The translations under genes and the position numbers were made by a program. Shown piece by piece: positions 1-6,626 of a stretch of 9,419 bases of DNA. Source of the stretch: Candidatus Cloacimonadota bacterium (lineage in GTDB: Bacteria > Hydrothermota > E44-bin80); contig SOKD01000013.1 in the NCBI GenBank assembly GCA_004376305.1, positions 1 to 9,419 of the forward strand, given 5' to 3'. The notes below the pieces were generated by a model that had not been told where the DNA came from, did not search any database, and worked only from the letters and a program-made list of their open reading frames with translations. Within the stretch, counting starts at the first letter, position 1; the number at the start of each line of letters is the position of its first letter.

Positions 1-2
1 CG

Positions 3-215
3 TTGAAGAACAGAATGAAAGATAATGCAATGCGAGGAAGGGTTCGCGCAAAAACAGGAAGCATGAGTAATGTCTCCACACTTTCAGGATTCTGCAAAAC
101 CCGGTCTGGAAGAATTCTCATCTTCTCTATTATGATGAAGGATTTCGCAGCACCCCTTTCACCCATAAGAACCATTCAGGATTCGATAGTTACCATCCTG
201 ATAGAGAATTACTGA
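3..215 (+). CDS. dacB: D-alanyl-D-alanine carboxypeptidase/endopeptidase (S13, PBP4/DacB type), C-terminal fragment
   Basis: Only the last 70 residues are present; the gene is cut by the left edge of the window. The fragment contains RVRAKTGSMSNVSTLSGF, which carries the KTG triad of the penicillin-binding fold (third active-site motif) in the setting typical of peptidase family S13. After it comes a beta strand (GRILIFSIMMKDF) and a closing helix (PIRTIQDSIVTILIENY), as in the C-terminus of PBP4. Family members are periplasmic and cleave D-Ala-D-Ala stems or cross-links of peptidoglycan. The SxxK and SxN motifs would lie upstream and cannot be checked. The first codon in view (TTG) is not the true start. 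The gene ends in TGA and converges on selB with a 116-base gap. Another beta-lactamase-fold protein is possible, but the KTGS context fits S13 well. Confidence 0.8.
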   Translation: MKNRMKDNAMRGRVRAKTGSMSNVSTLSGFCKTRSGRILIFSIMMKDFAAPLSPIRTIQDSIVTILIENY

Positions 216-331
216 TCCGGATTATCCCAGGAACGTTATTTCATCTGGTAGGTTATTATTTACTTTAATTTATATAATTTAAATCTTTAATTTACAATAA
301 CAAACAATTCATATGTTCTTTATTGAAAATA
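216..331. other. AT-rich convergent intergenic gap
   Basis: This lies between the 3' ends of the dacB-like gene (+) and selB (-). It is strongly AT-rich around 255-300 (runs such as TTTATATAATTTAAAT). A convergent gap should hold termination signals for both sides, but I see no GC-rich stem with a T-tract. The only pairing near the dacB side is a 4-bp CCAG/CTGG with a long loop, which is not convincing. No open reading frame or RNA gene is recognisable. Confidence 0.5.
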
Positions 332-2164
332 TTATACCAGTCCCCTCAGGTCCCCTTTCCGTATCGTAAACTTAATGCTATCGAGGTATTCGAGAAGTGG
401 TATTGCAAACTTCCTCGTCGTCTTCAATAGATCCTTCAATTCACCAGCACTCATGGGACCTTTTTTCTTAATAGCACTTTGAATCAGCATTTTCGCTTTC
501 TGAATGGCTTCTCTATGGAAGTACATTTTCCCCTTTAACTTTATTATCTCACCCTCCGTGATCAGGTTCCGTATAAGGTCATCAACTTCCAGTTTTTCAG
601 GGCAAAAAAGGTTCTGCCTCAAGGTTTCCAGAATCTGCTCTCTCCTTCTCACTGTTTTCTGGTCAGACCGTGGCATGAAACCAGATCGCTTCACATAGTT
701 CATATCTACCTTTATCCCTTCAAGTATCGCAAGAACGGCATCAAGTGTGTTCCGTTCCAGGCACAGCGCATTTTTGAGAGCTTCTTTATCAATTCCCTTC
801 TTCAGCGGGTTCTTTTTGTGAAACGTATCAACCCTTGCAACAATATCCTTTTTTACCATGATAAGATTTTCAGATGAAAAAAGCTCTCCAGAGAGAGCAA
901 CGATTTTCTTGTCATTCAGAAGTATCTTGCAGAGTGCTTCGAACTCATCCGTAGGCACTTGCAGGCGCTCACGCAAGACCTCTTTGGATTGGTGACCACC
1001 ATGCAAGAAAAAAAGCAGGGAATCCTCATCAGAAGCAAGAACCAGCTCTTCGGCTTCATGCACCGTTTCCTTTGAAAATCTCCTCTTAATTCTCGGAAAA
1101 GCATCGAGCACAACACCACCCCCAAGAAGCTTCATGGGTGAATAAAATCTTAAAATAAATCTATCTTTCCGGACGGCAACAATATTTTTTTCCAGCACAA
1201 GGTATGAAAGGAATGTCTCACCAGAAGATATTTTCCTCTTTCCAATGAGTTCGAGTCTCCCCAGGTATTCCCCACTTCCCAGGTATACCCTTACACGGGT
1301 CATGTCTTTAATGATATTCATTGCTCCGGCTTGCGCTACAGAGATAAGGACTCTGGTAGTTGGCTTGAGTTCTCCTTCCTTTGTAATAACAAACCCTCTT
1401 TCAACACTGTGCTTTTCAATGCCCGGGAGATTTATTGCAACACGCTCCCCTGCTCGAACCCGTTCTCTTTTTACATTGTGTTCCTGTATCTGTCGTGCTC
1501 TTGTCCGGTATCCGGAAGGAAGAATGATGATTTCATCCCCTTCTGTTATTGATCCGGAAAGCAATGTGCCCGTTATAACCGAGCCAATTCCTTTCAGGTA
1601 GAAACATCTGTCTATAGCAAGTCTCGTAAATTGATTATCTGAATATCGCTCCTCAATGGCATCCACTCTTTCGTCGAGAACCTGTTTCATCCTGTCAATT
1701 CCCTCACCTGTTATCGATGAAAATTCTACTACCGGCACTCCCTTATACCGTGAATGTTCAAGAAGGTCTTTAATTTCTTCTTTAACGAGCAAAAGTGTCT
1801 CTTCATCCACGATGTCAATCTTGCTTATGCCAACAACCATGTCTTTTACATCAAGCAATCTCATAATTTCGAAATGTTCTTTTGTCTGCGGCATCACACT
1901 TTCATTTCCAGCAATGACGAGGATTACTATGTCCATGCCACCCACGCCTGCAAGCATATTCTTCATAAATCGTTCATGTCCGGGTACATCAATAATTCCT
2001 ACTCTGCCGGATTTTTCAAGGTCAATGTAAGCAAATCCAAGATCAATGGTAAGTCCACGCTCCTTCTCTTCGATTAACCGGTCCGTGTCTATACCTGTCA
2101 ATGCCTTTATCAGTTCCGTCTTTCCATGGTCAACATGACCCGCAGTTCCCATAATTTTGCCCAT
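332..2164 (-). CDS. selB: Selenocysteine-specific elongation factor SelB
   Basis: This is an EF-Tu-like GTPase that binds Sec-tRNA(Sec) and the SECIS hairpin of selenoprotein mRNAs, delivering selenocysteine at UGA in the cytoplasm. At 610 residues it matches full-length bacterial SelB (E. coli is about 614). GTPase motifs are visible: G1 GHVDHGKT (9-16), the switch I region around RGLTIDLGF (36-44), G3 DVPGHE (59-64), G4 SKID (114-117, with S for the usual N, as SelB commonly varies here) and G5 SSITGEG (149-155). Beta-barrel domains follow to about 350. The C-terminal third is made of winged helices that bind SECIS and ends in the typical [13 protein letters not shown] block (583-595). The start is the first ATG after an in-frame TAA; there is no clear Shine-Dalgarno. 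A second Met at residue 5 would also work. It lies 81 bases after selA on the same strand and is probably cotranscribed with it. Confidence 0.96.
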   Translation of the reverse strand: MGKIMGTAGHVDHGKTELIKALTGIDTDRLIEEKERGLTIDLGFAYIDLEKSGRVGIIDVPGHERFMKNMLAGVGGMDIVILVIAGNESVMPQTKEHFEIMRLLDVKDMVVGISKIDIVDEETLLLVKEEIKDLLEHSRYKGVPVVEFSSITGEGIDRMKQVLDERVDAIEERYSDNQFTRLAIDRCFYLKGIGSVITGTLLSGSITEGDEIIILPSGYRTRARQIQEHNVKRERVRAGERVAINLPGIEKHSVERGFVITKEGELKPTTRVLISVAQAGAMNIIKDMTRVRVYLGSGEYLGRLELIGKRKISSGETFLSYLVLEKNIVAVRKDRFILRFYSPMKLLGGGVVLDAFPRIKRRFSKETVHEAEELVLASDEDSLLFFLHGGHQSKEVLRERLQVPTDEFEALCKILLNDKKIVALSGELFSSENLIMVKKDIVARVDTFHKKNPLKKGIDKEALKNALCLERNTLDAVLAILEGIKVDMNYVKRSGFMPRSDQKTVRRREQILETLRQNLFCPEKLEVDDLIRNLITEGEIIKLKGKMYFHREAIQKAKMLIQSAIKKKGPMSAGELKDLLKTTRKFAIPLLEYLDSIKFTIRKGDLRGLV

Positions 2165-2245
2165 TATTATTCTATTGATTTACGACAGAATCGTTACCAT
2201 TTGTTTTAGGCGCTCCGTTGCTGGTGATTGCATGCTCTCTATGAA

Positions 2246-3646
2246 TTACACACATCCACAGATACGTGTTATTGCCTTTTGTATCTCATTTATTTCTTGA
2301 GGAAATATCGTTCTTGGATCCATAACAACACGATCATGTTCAATCCTTGCAATAATGGGAGGAATATTACTCCTTAAAAGCTCAAGAAGTTTTTTTGTCT
2401 TCAATCCTTCGACAACAATCATGACCAAATGCGTGGGCAATACTTCGGCAGGCAAAGTACCACCACCCACTTCAGAAAATCCCTTCGCCATTGTTACCCG
2501 CACCTTTGCTTTTCCAGCTTCTTGCAGACTTTGCTTCATCGAATGTGCCCGTTTCTTAATTACCGATGTTTTTAAAAAAGCCATTGCAAGACCGGGTATT
2601 TCCATAACCGGATTATCAGCAAACAGGTAGATGCGAAGAATGTATTCAAGTGCTGAGATGGTGAATTTATCAACCCGGAGAGCACGGGATAGCGGATTTT
2701 TCCTTAGTGCATTCACAAGGCTCTTCCGTCCAAGGATAATTCCTGCTTGTGGTCCTCCAAGCAATTTATCACCACTGAATGAGATGATATCAAGCTCTGT
2801 CTTTACCATTTCCTGCACCGTTGGTTCATGCTTAAGACCCGCTCCTTCCATGCTGATGAGCAGTCCGCTTCCAAGGTCCATCATCGTCACAATACCTCTT
2901 GCTTTTCCAAGCAGGACAACCTCTTTTACTTCTGGATCTTTCGTAAAACCCACCATCCTGAAATTGCTCCGGTGACTCAGCAGCAGCATCTTTGTTTTGG
3001 AAGTAATTGCATTTTTGAAATCCTCGATATATGTGCGGTTCGTCGTTCCCACCTCAACAAGTTTAACGCCGCTCGCTTTGAGAATATCAGGGAGTCTATA
3101 AGAACCCCCTATTTCAATAAGCTGTCCCCTCGACACAATGACCTCTTTCCTCCGTGCATATTCATCCAAACAGAGAAGCACTGCTCCTGCATTGTTGTTC
3201 ACAACAAGCGCATCCTCTGCCCCGGTCAGGTCCTTCAGAAGACCGGTGAGGTGATCGTACCGTTTGCCCCTGACCCCTTGCATAAGATTATACTCAAGAT
3301 TTGAGTAACCTACCAGAATAGGTTGTATGAAGTTCACCAGATGTTCCGGTAGTGGAGCCCGTCCAAGGTTTGTATTGAGGATTATGCCGGTTGCATTGAT
3401 AATCTTCTTCATACTCGTACGCTCTTTAGATAGTGTATTTCGCAAATCAACAATAAACTCTTTCAACACAAATACTTTTCTTTTTTTCAAGCGAATATCC
3501 ATTCTCAGCTTCTTCAACAAGGCATTGCAGCGTACTTTTACAAATTTTCTTGGGTATTCTTTAAGAAAAGGTTGTATCTTCTTCTTTGCAAGAATCCTGT
3601 CCACTGAAGGAATTTTTCGCAGCCTTTCCATATACTCACTTTTCAT
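2246..3646 (-). CDS. selA: L-seryl-tRNA(Sec) selenium transferase SelA
   Basis: This is a PLP-dependent enzyme converting Ser-tRNA(Sec) to Sec-tRNA(Sec) with selenophosphate. It has 466 residues against 463 in E. coli. The N-terminal tRNA-binding part includes IPSVDRIL (12-19). The catalytic core begins at INATGIILNTNLGRAPLP (83-100). Further family blocks are YSNLEYNL (114-121), EDALVVNNNAGAVLL (144-158), SRGQLIEIGGSYRLPDI (172-188), VEVGTTNRT (197-205) and MDLGSGLL (256-263). The PLP lysine is K294 in SFSGDKLLGGPQAG, matching E. coli K295. The protein ends ICGCV, so it has a C-terminal Cys-Gly-Cys. The start at 3646 lies only 6 bases past a strong -10 box, so the transcript may be leaderless; an alternative Met six codons in (3631) has a weak AGTGAG upstream. 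selB follows; selD and selC are not in the window. Confidence 0.96.
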   Translation of the reverse strand: MKSEYMERLRKIPSVDRILAKKKIQPFLKEYPRKFVKVRCNALLKKLRMDIRLKKRKVFVLKEFIVDLRNTLSKERTSMKKIINATGIILNTNLGRAPLPEHLVNFIQPILVGYSNLEYNLMQGVRGKRYDHLTGLLKDLTGAEDALVVNNNAGAVLLCLDEYARRKEVIVSRGQLIEIGGSYRLPDILKASGVKLVEVGTTNRTYIEDFKNAITSKTKMLLLSHRSNFRMVGFTKDPEVKEVVLLGKARGIVTMMDLGSGLLISMEGAGLKHEPTVQEMVKTELDIISFSGDKLLGGPQAGIILGRKSLVNALRKNPLSRALRVDKFTISALEYILRIYLFADNPVMEIPGLAMAFLKTSVIKKRAHSMKQSLQEAGKAKVRVTMAKGFSEVGGGTLPAEVLPTHLVMIVVEGLKTKKLLELLRSNIPPIIARIEHDRVVMDPRTIFPQEINEIQKAITRICGCV

Positions 3647-3652
3647 GACATC

Positions 3653-3681
3653 ACTATAGAATAAAAGCGATAGGGTGTCAA
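3653..3681 (-). promoter_or_regulatory. sigma70-type promoter of selA(-selB)
   Basis: On the minus strand, TTGACA (3681-3676, a perfect -35) is followed by a 17-base spacer and TATAGT (3658-3653, 5 of 6 matches to the -10 consensus). Only GATGTC separates the -10 from the selA ATG at 3646, so transcription would start at or within a base or two of that A. This predicts a leaderless mRNA, or a roughly 15-base leader if the Met codon at 3631 is used. Confidence 0.8.
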
Positions 3682-3770
3682 ATAAAAAATTACCGTTCTT
3701 TCGCTCTTTCTTCTTAAGTAAGTAACATTTTCCGATTTTAAACTCAAAAACAATAAATGCTCCCTTAAAA

Positions 3771-3780
3771 AAACCGGTTT
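3771..3780. repeat. Perfect 10-bp palindrome AAACCGGTTT
   Basis: AAACCGGTTT is a perfect inverted repeat in the middle of the selA/ilvE divergent gap, about 90 bases behind the -35 of selA and about 100 behind that of ilvE. It could be a small operator. A 10-bp palindrome also arises by chance, and no second copy is seen in the gap. Confidence 0.25.
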
Positions 3781-3878
3781 GTTATTGCAGTTAAACGATA
3801 AAAGAGCTCCGCCACAAAATATGGTGAAAAATCAATAGATTATGCATAAACATATACAGTGCATTAGTTAATTTTTGC

Positions 3879-3907
3879 TTGACACCTTATTTGGTTTATG
3901 GTAGTAT
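3879..3907 (+). promoter_or_regulatory. sigma70-type promoter of ilvE
   Basis: TTGACA (3879-3884) is a perfect -35, followed by a 17-base spacer and TAGTAT (3902-3907, 4 of 6 matches to the -10 consensus including the key TA and final T). The expected transcription start is near 3914, giving a leader of about 58 bases before the ilvE ATG. An AT-rich stretch (TTAGTTAATTTTT) lies directly upstream and could act as an UP element. The first 12 bases of this promoter match the selA promoter at 11 positions. Confidence 0.75.
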
Positions 3908-3915
3908 GTTGTTTT

Positions 3916-3948
3916 GTAATAATATGCACATGCTCTGTGCGTCGTTAC
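3916..3948 (+). promoter_or_regulatory. Leader hairpin in the ilvE 5' untranslated region
   Basis: ATGCACA (3924-3930) pairs with TGTGCGT (3936-3942) around a TGCTC loop, including one G-U pair. Beyond a small internal loop, GTAA (3916-3919) pairs with TTAC (3945-3948). The structure sits just downstream of the predicted start site and about 14 bases before the Shine-Dalgarno GGAGG. It has no T-tract, so it is not a terminator or attenuator as seen. It could stabilise the 5' end or tune translation, or be incidental. Confidence 0.45.
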
Positions 3949-3971
3949 ATGAAGCAAAAAAAGGAGGATAC

Positions 3972-4892
3972 ATGCCTTTGAAAAAGGCTCGGTACATATG
4001 GATGGATGGGAAATACGTAAAATGGGACAATGCAAAAATTCATGTACTTTCACATGTCATTCATTACGGCTCCAGTGTTTTCGAAGGAATTCGAGCATAC
4101 AATACTAAAAAAGGAACCGCTGTATTCAGGTTACAGGAGCATATCGAAAGGCTCTTCAACTCTGCAAAAATCTACAGAATGCGTATACCGTTTAGCCAGA
4201 AGGAAATCATTCAGGCAATTCTCAAACTCATAAAAAAGAACGGGCACAAAGCATGTTACATAAGACCGGTTGTTTACAGAGGATACAGTCAGCTGGGGGT
4301 TAATCCATTCCCCTGTCCCGTGAACATCACTCTCGCAACATGGGAATGGGGTAAGTATCTTGGCCCCGAAGCACTTGAGAGAGGCGTTGATGTAATGGTC
4401 TCATCATGGAGCAGAATGGCACCAAACACATTCCCTGCAATGGCAAAAGCAGGTGCGAATTACATGAATTCCCAACTCATTAAAATGGAAGCGCTCACCT
4501 ACGGATTCACCGAGGGAATTGCCCTCGACGTCAATGGATTCGTCAGCGAAGGAAGCGGTGAAAATCTCTTTCTCGTCAAAGATGAAAAGCTCATTACTCC
4601 CCCCTTAGGCTCTACAATCCTTCCGGGAATAACCCGTGATTCGGTCATTACTATCTGCAAGGAGTTTGGGCTTGAAGTTATTGAAAATCTATTTCTCAGA
4701 GAATTCCTGTACATTGCCGATGAACTCTTTTTTACAGGAAGCGCAGCAGAAGTTACTCCAATCAGAAGTGTTGATAAGATCAAGATTGGAAAAGGAAAAA
4801 GAGGACCCATAACAAAGAAAATACAAAAACGATACCTCAACTATGCAAACGCAGAAAAAGAGGATATATATAACTGGCTAACTTATGTATAA
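3972..4892 (+). CDS. ilvE: Branched-chain amino acid aminotransferase
   Basis: This is a fold-type IV PLP aminotransferase that interconverts Leu, Ile and Val with their 2-oxoacids using glutamate/2-oxoglutarate, in the cytoplasm. It has 306 residues, the usual IlvE length. Visible blocks are [19 protein letters not shown] (27-45), [17 protein letters not shown] (96-112), the PLP lysine K159 in [14 protein letters not shown] (same number as in E. coli IlvE), [12 protein letters not shown] (191-202), [12 protein letters not shown] (214-225) and [12 protein letters not shown] (253-264). The [11 protein letters not shown] block favours IlvE over D-amino acid transaminase or aminodeoxychorismate lyase. 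The ATG at 3972 is chosen because AAGGAGG lies directly before it; in-frame starts further upstream (3879, 3924) would lie in the promoter or leader. It has its own promoter and is followed by an 86-base gap. No other ilv or leu gene is in the window, so a biosynthetic or catabolic direction is undecided. Confidence 0.95.
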   Translation: MPLKKARYIWMDGKYVKWDNAKIHVLSHVIHYGSSVFEGIRAYNTKKGTAVFRLQEHIERLFNSAKIYRMRIPFSQKEIIQAILKLIKKNGHKACYIRPVVYRGYSQLGVNPFPCPVNITLATWEWGKYLGPEALERGVDVMVSSWSRMAPNTFPAMAKAGANYMNSQLIKMEALTYGFTEGIALDVNGFVSEGSGENLFLVKDEKLITPPLGSTILPGITRDSVITICKEFGLEVIENLFLREFLYIADELFFTGSAAEVTPIRSVDKIKIGKGKRGPITKKIQKRYLNYANAEKEDIYNWLTYV

Positions 4893-4901
4893 TTGGAAGT
4901 C

Positions 4902-4924
4902 CTGACTGCTGTAATCAGCTTTTT
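4902..4924 (+). terminator. Possible weak intrinsic terminator after ilvE
   Basis: GCTG (4908-4911) and CAGC (4916-4919) form a 4-bp stem with a TAAT loop followed by TTTTT (4920-4924); an alternative CTGA/TCAG pairing uses part of the same bases. The stem is short, so termination would be partial at best and read-through into the gene at 4979 is likely. A second loose pairing, TGCAC/GTGCA, occupies 4924-4948. No good promoter was found before 4979. Confidence 0.3.
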
Positions 4925-4978
4925 GCACAAAGGAACCTCTCTCGTGCAGTCAAATCAAAATAACGGGACAATCAGCAG

Positions 4979-5947
4979 ATGAAATTCCCAAGAAAAAAAG
5001 TAATTCTTGAAAACGCAAAGCTTGATTTTGTGAATATTGACAATGTGCTGAGCGCCAGCAAGAAAGAAAGGGCAAGCAAGATTTCTGGATATGTTATGCT
5101 GAAATATCCTAACAGCTATGACATTATTCTGCTCAGAGAGGGAGAAGCAATCAATGCGGGAAGATTCACCAGAAAAGGCAGAGAGATTCTTCCCATTGAA
5201 GATGTGGTGAAGAAGGCAAAGTCCTCTTCAAGTGGCCTCATCAGTGTTTATGAGACCGATACTGAAGTTATCAGAATGCTTCTTACAACATTGAGGGAAA
5301 AACCTATCTTCAAGAACAAAGATGTTTCAGAAGTTGACATTGTAAAACTCATAAAGAAGCTAATTGAACTTAAGTACTCTGGATTTTTTGAAATCAAGAA
5401 AGGAATTAGCTTCTCTTTCGTTAGCTTCGAAAATGGATACGCAAAGAAGGGTTTCTTCTCCGATAAATTGGGCGTTCCGTTATCCAATGAAGAATTTCTG
5501 AAGACACTCCTAAAAGCATCCGAAAAAGAAGGGGTCAAGTTATCAGCTTTCAAGCTTATCGTTTCTGGGGACGAACAGGCACCACCATCGGCGATAACAC
5601 TTTTTATCAATGTAGTGACTGACCTTTCAAAAAGAATAGCGTCAATTGTCGGAGAATCACTGGCAAAAAGAACTATATCAATGGCATTTGATAAAACACG
5701 GGAACTTTACGAGTGGCTGTCGGGTTTTAAAGTAAAGGGACTTGCTCTTGAAGGAACGGCTGCTGTTTCATCGAGTAACTTAACTGATGGCTTCGCATAC
5801 CTGATTAAGGACTTAATAGAGTTTTACAAGCCCATTCTTGGAGCCCGTATTGAAGATATTGTCAGGAATACACTGAAAGATTACCGTTTCGCACTCAAAA
5901 ATATGGGATTCTACAAAATCCATGGAATGGAAAAATATGAACAATGA
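4979..5947 (+). CDS. Uncharacterised protein with an internal duplication (weakly DUF4388/PATAN-like)
   Basis: I do not recognise a named family with certainty. The 322-residue product has no signal peptide or membrane segment and looks cytoplasmic. Residues 36-67 (from SGYVMLKYPNSYDIILL) and 134-165 (from SGFFEIKKGISFSFVSF) align without a gap: SG-aromatic, alternating hydrophobic strand, then E/N-G and a turn. This implies two copies of a module about 98 residues apart. The pattern resembles the DUF4388/PATAN-type modules of bacterial signalling proteins, but this is inference. Residues 205-322 are mainly helical (DLSKRIASIVGESLAKR, FAYLIKDLIEFYKPILG, a tail ending MGFYKIHGMEKYEQ). The ATG at 4979 is the only start after an in-frame TAA at 4961; only a weak CGGGA precedes it. 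The gene ends with tandem TGA TGA and overlaps rsmI, so it probably belongs to the operon that follows. Confidence 0.85.
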   Translation: MKFPRKKVILENAKLDFVNIDNVLSASKKERASKISGYVMLKYPNSYDIILLREGEAINAGRFTRKGREILPIEDVVKKAKSSSSGLISVYETDTEVIRMLLTTLREKPIFKNKDVSEVDIVKLIKKLIELKYSGFFEIKKGISFSFVSFENGYAKKGFFSDKLGVPLSNEEFLKTLLKASEKEGVKLSAFKLIVSGDEQAPPSAITLFINVVTDLSKRIASIVGESLAKRTISMAFDKTRELYEWLSGFKVKGLALEGTAAVSSSNLTDGFAYLIKDLIEFYKPILGARIEDIVRNTLKDYRFALKNMGFYKIHGMEKYEQ

Positions 5948-6626
5948 TGAAGATGGAATCCTTTTTCTCGTAAGCACCCCCATTGGAAATTTAGATGATA
6001 TGACAAAAAGAGCTGTTGACACGCTAAAAAAAAGTGACATCATTGCATGCGAGGATACAAGAAGGACAGCAAGGCTTTTAAAAAGATACGGTATCGACAA
6101 ACCGCTTGAATCGTACCACGACCATAATAAGGAGAAGAAAACTCCCTATTTCCTTAAGCTCCTCGGTAAGGGGAAAATGATTTCACTTGTATCGGATTCC
6201 GGGACGCCCTGTATCTCTGATCCCGGTTTTTATCTTGTAAAAAACACCATTGAAAAAGGTTTCAGACTCCTTCCTCTTCCTGGAGCAAGCGCTCTGCTAT
6301 CAGCACTCATTGTATCTGGTTTAGCAACAGATCGTTTTGTTTTTGAAGGTTTTCTTCCAAAAAAGAAAGGCAGGAGAGGAAAGCGACTCGAGCAGTTGAA
6401 AGAAGAAGAAAGAACGATCATCCTCTTCGAATCTCCATTCCGACTGCTCTCTCTGCTAACAGGACTCTATGAGATTTTTGGAGATAGAAAGGCTTCAATA
6501 TCAAGGGAATTAACAAAAATGTACGAAGAAACAATACGGGGTACTCTATCTGAACTCATCACCCATTTTAGCAATAAGAAACCAAAAGGTGAATTTGTTA
6601 TTGTCGTGGAGGGAGCAAAGCGATGA
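5937..6626 (+). CDS. rsmI: 16S rRNA (cytidine(1402)-2'-O)-methyltransferase RsmI
   Basis: This tetrapyrrole-methylase-fold enzyme uses SAM to 2'-O-methylate C1402 of 16S rRNA in the decoding centre. With the start at 5937 it has 229 residues. Family motifs are FLVSTPIGNLDDMTKRA (10-26), DIIACEDTRRTARLL (34-48), YHDHNKE (60-66), LVSDSGTPCISDPGF (84-98), LPLPGASALLSAL (112-124), FEGFLPKKKGRR (136-147), ILFESPFRL (162-170), RELTKMYEETIRGT (190-203) and KGEFVIVVEG (217-226). It stops just after that last block, so the C-terminal extension of E. coli RsmI (about 286 residues) is missing; short forms are known. An earlier ATG at 5922 is in frame (five more residues). I prefer 5937 because GGAATGG precedes it and the family block follows closely. 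It overlaps the gene before it by 11 (or 26) bases and the next gene by ATGA. Confidence 0.94.
   Translation: MNNDEDGILFLVSTPIGNLDDMTKRAVDTLKKSDIIACEDTRRTARLLKRYGIDKPLESYHDHNKEKKTPYFLKLLGKGKMISLVSDSGTPCISDPGFYLVKNTIEKGFRLLPLPGASALLSALIVSGLATDRFVFEGFLPKKKGRRGKRLEQLKEEERTIILFESPFRLLSLLTGLYEIFGDRKASISRELTKMYEETIRGTLSELITHFSNKKPKGEFVIVVEGAKR
6608..6615 (+). promoter_or_regulatory. Ribosome binding site of the phosphatidyltransferase gene inside rsmI
   Basis: GGAGGGAG lies within the last codons of rsmI, 7 bases before the ATG at 6623. It fixes that start and sits inside the coupled rsmI stop/start overlap (ATGA). Confidence 0.7.

Larger units (their letters stand above)
3647..3971. other. Divergent regulatory region between selA and ilvE
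   Basis: This 325-base AT-rich gap has no credible coding region and no tRNA; in particular there is no 90-100 nt tRNA(Sec)-like cloverleaf or GGTTCRA-type T arm. It contains the selA promoter at the left (minus strand), the ilvE promoter and leader hairpin at the right (plus strand), and between them about 190 bases of unassigned sequence. That middle part includes a perfect 10-bp palindrome (3771-3780) and an ATGCA-13-TGCAT inverted repeat (3842-3864) just upstream of the ilvE -35 box, either of which could be an operator or chance. Confidence 0.7.

Noticed and set aside
1245..2077. Open frames on the plus strand opposite selB (for example 1245-1601 and 1656-2030)
   Set aside because: They lie entirely antisense to a well-conserved SelB, lack ribosome binding sites and have low-complexity Ser/Thr/Pro-rich products typical of antisense frames.
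2165..2245. Possible separate selB promoter (TAGAAT at 2174-2169 on the minus strand) or a tRNA(Sec) in the selA-selB gap
   Set aside because: No acceptable -35 lies at the right distance and the -10 is too close to the ATG; the 81 bases do not fold as a tRNA and are too short for a bacterial tRNA(Sec).
2355..3659. Plus-strand open frames opposite selA, including one of 158 codons at 2828-3304
   Set aside because: They are shadows of the conserved SelA reading frame; no recognisable motifs or start signals.
3879..3971. Longer ilvE beginning at TTG 3879 or ATG 3924
   Set aside because: TTG 3879 is the promoter -35 box itself, and ATG 3924 lies in the leader hairpin without a ribosome binding site, whereas ATG 3972 has AAGGAGG directly before it and gives the normal family length.
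3949..3981. Short leader peptide (10 codons) before ilvE that might act in attenuation
   Set aside because: It has no Shine-Dalgarno, no run of Leu, Ile or Val codons, overlaps the ilvE start out of frame, and no terminator hairpin follows.
5945..5950. Tandem TGA TGA at the end of the 322-residue gene as possible selenocysteine codons
   Set aside because: Reading through gives no family-like continuation, and the sequence is already the start of rsmI in another frame, so these are ordinary stops.
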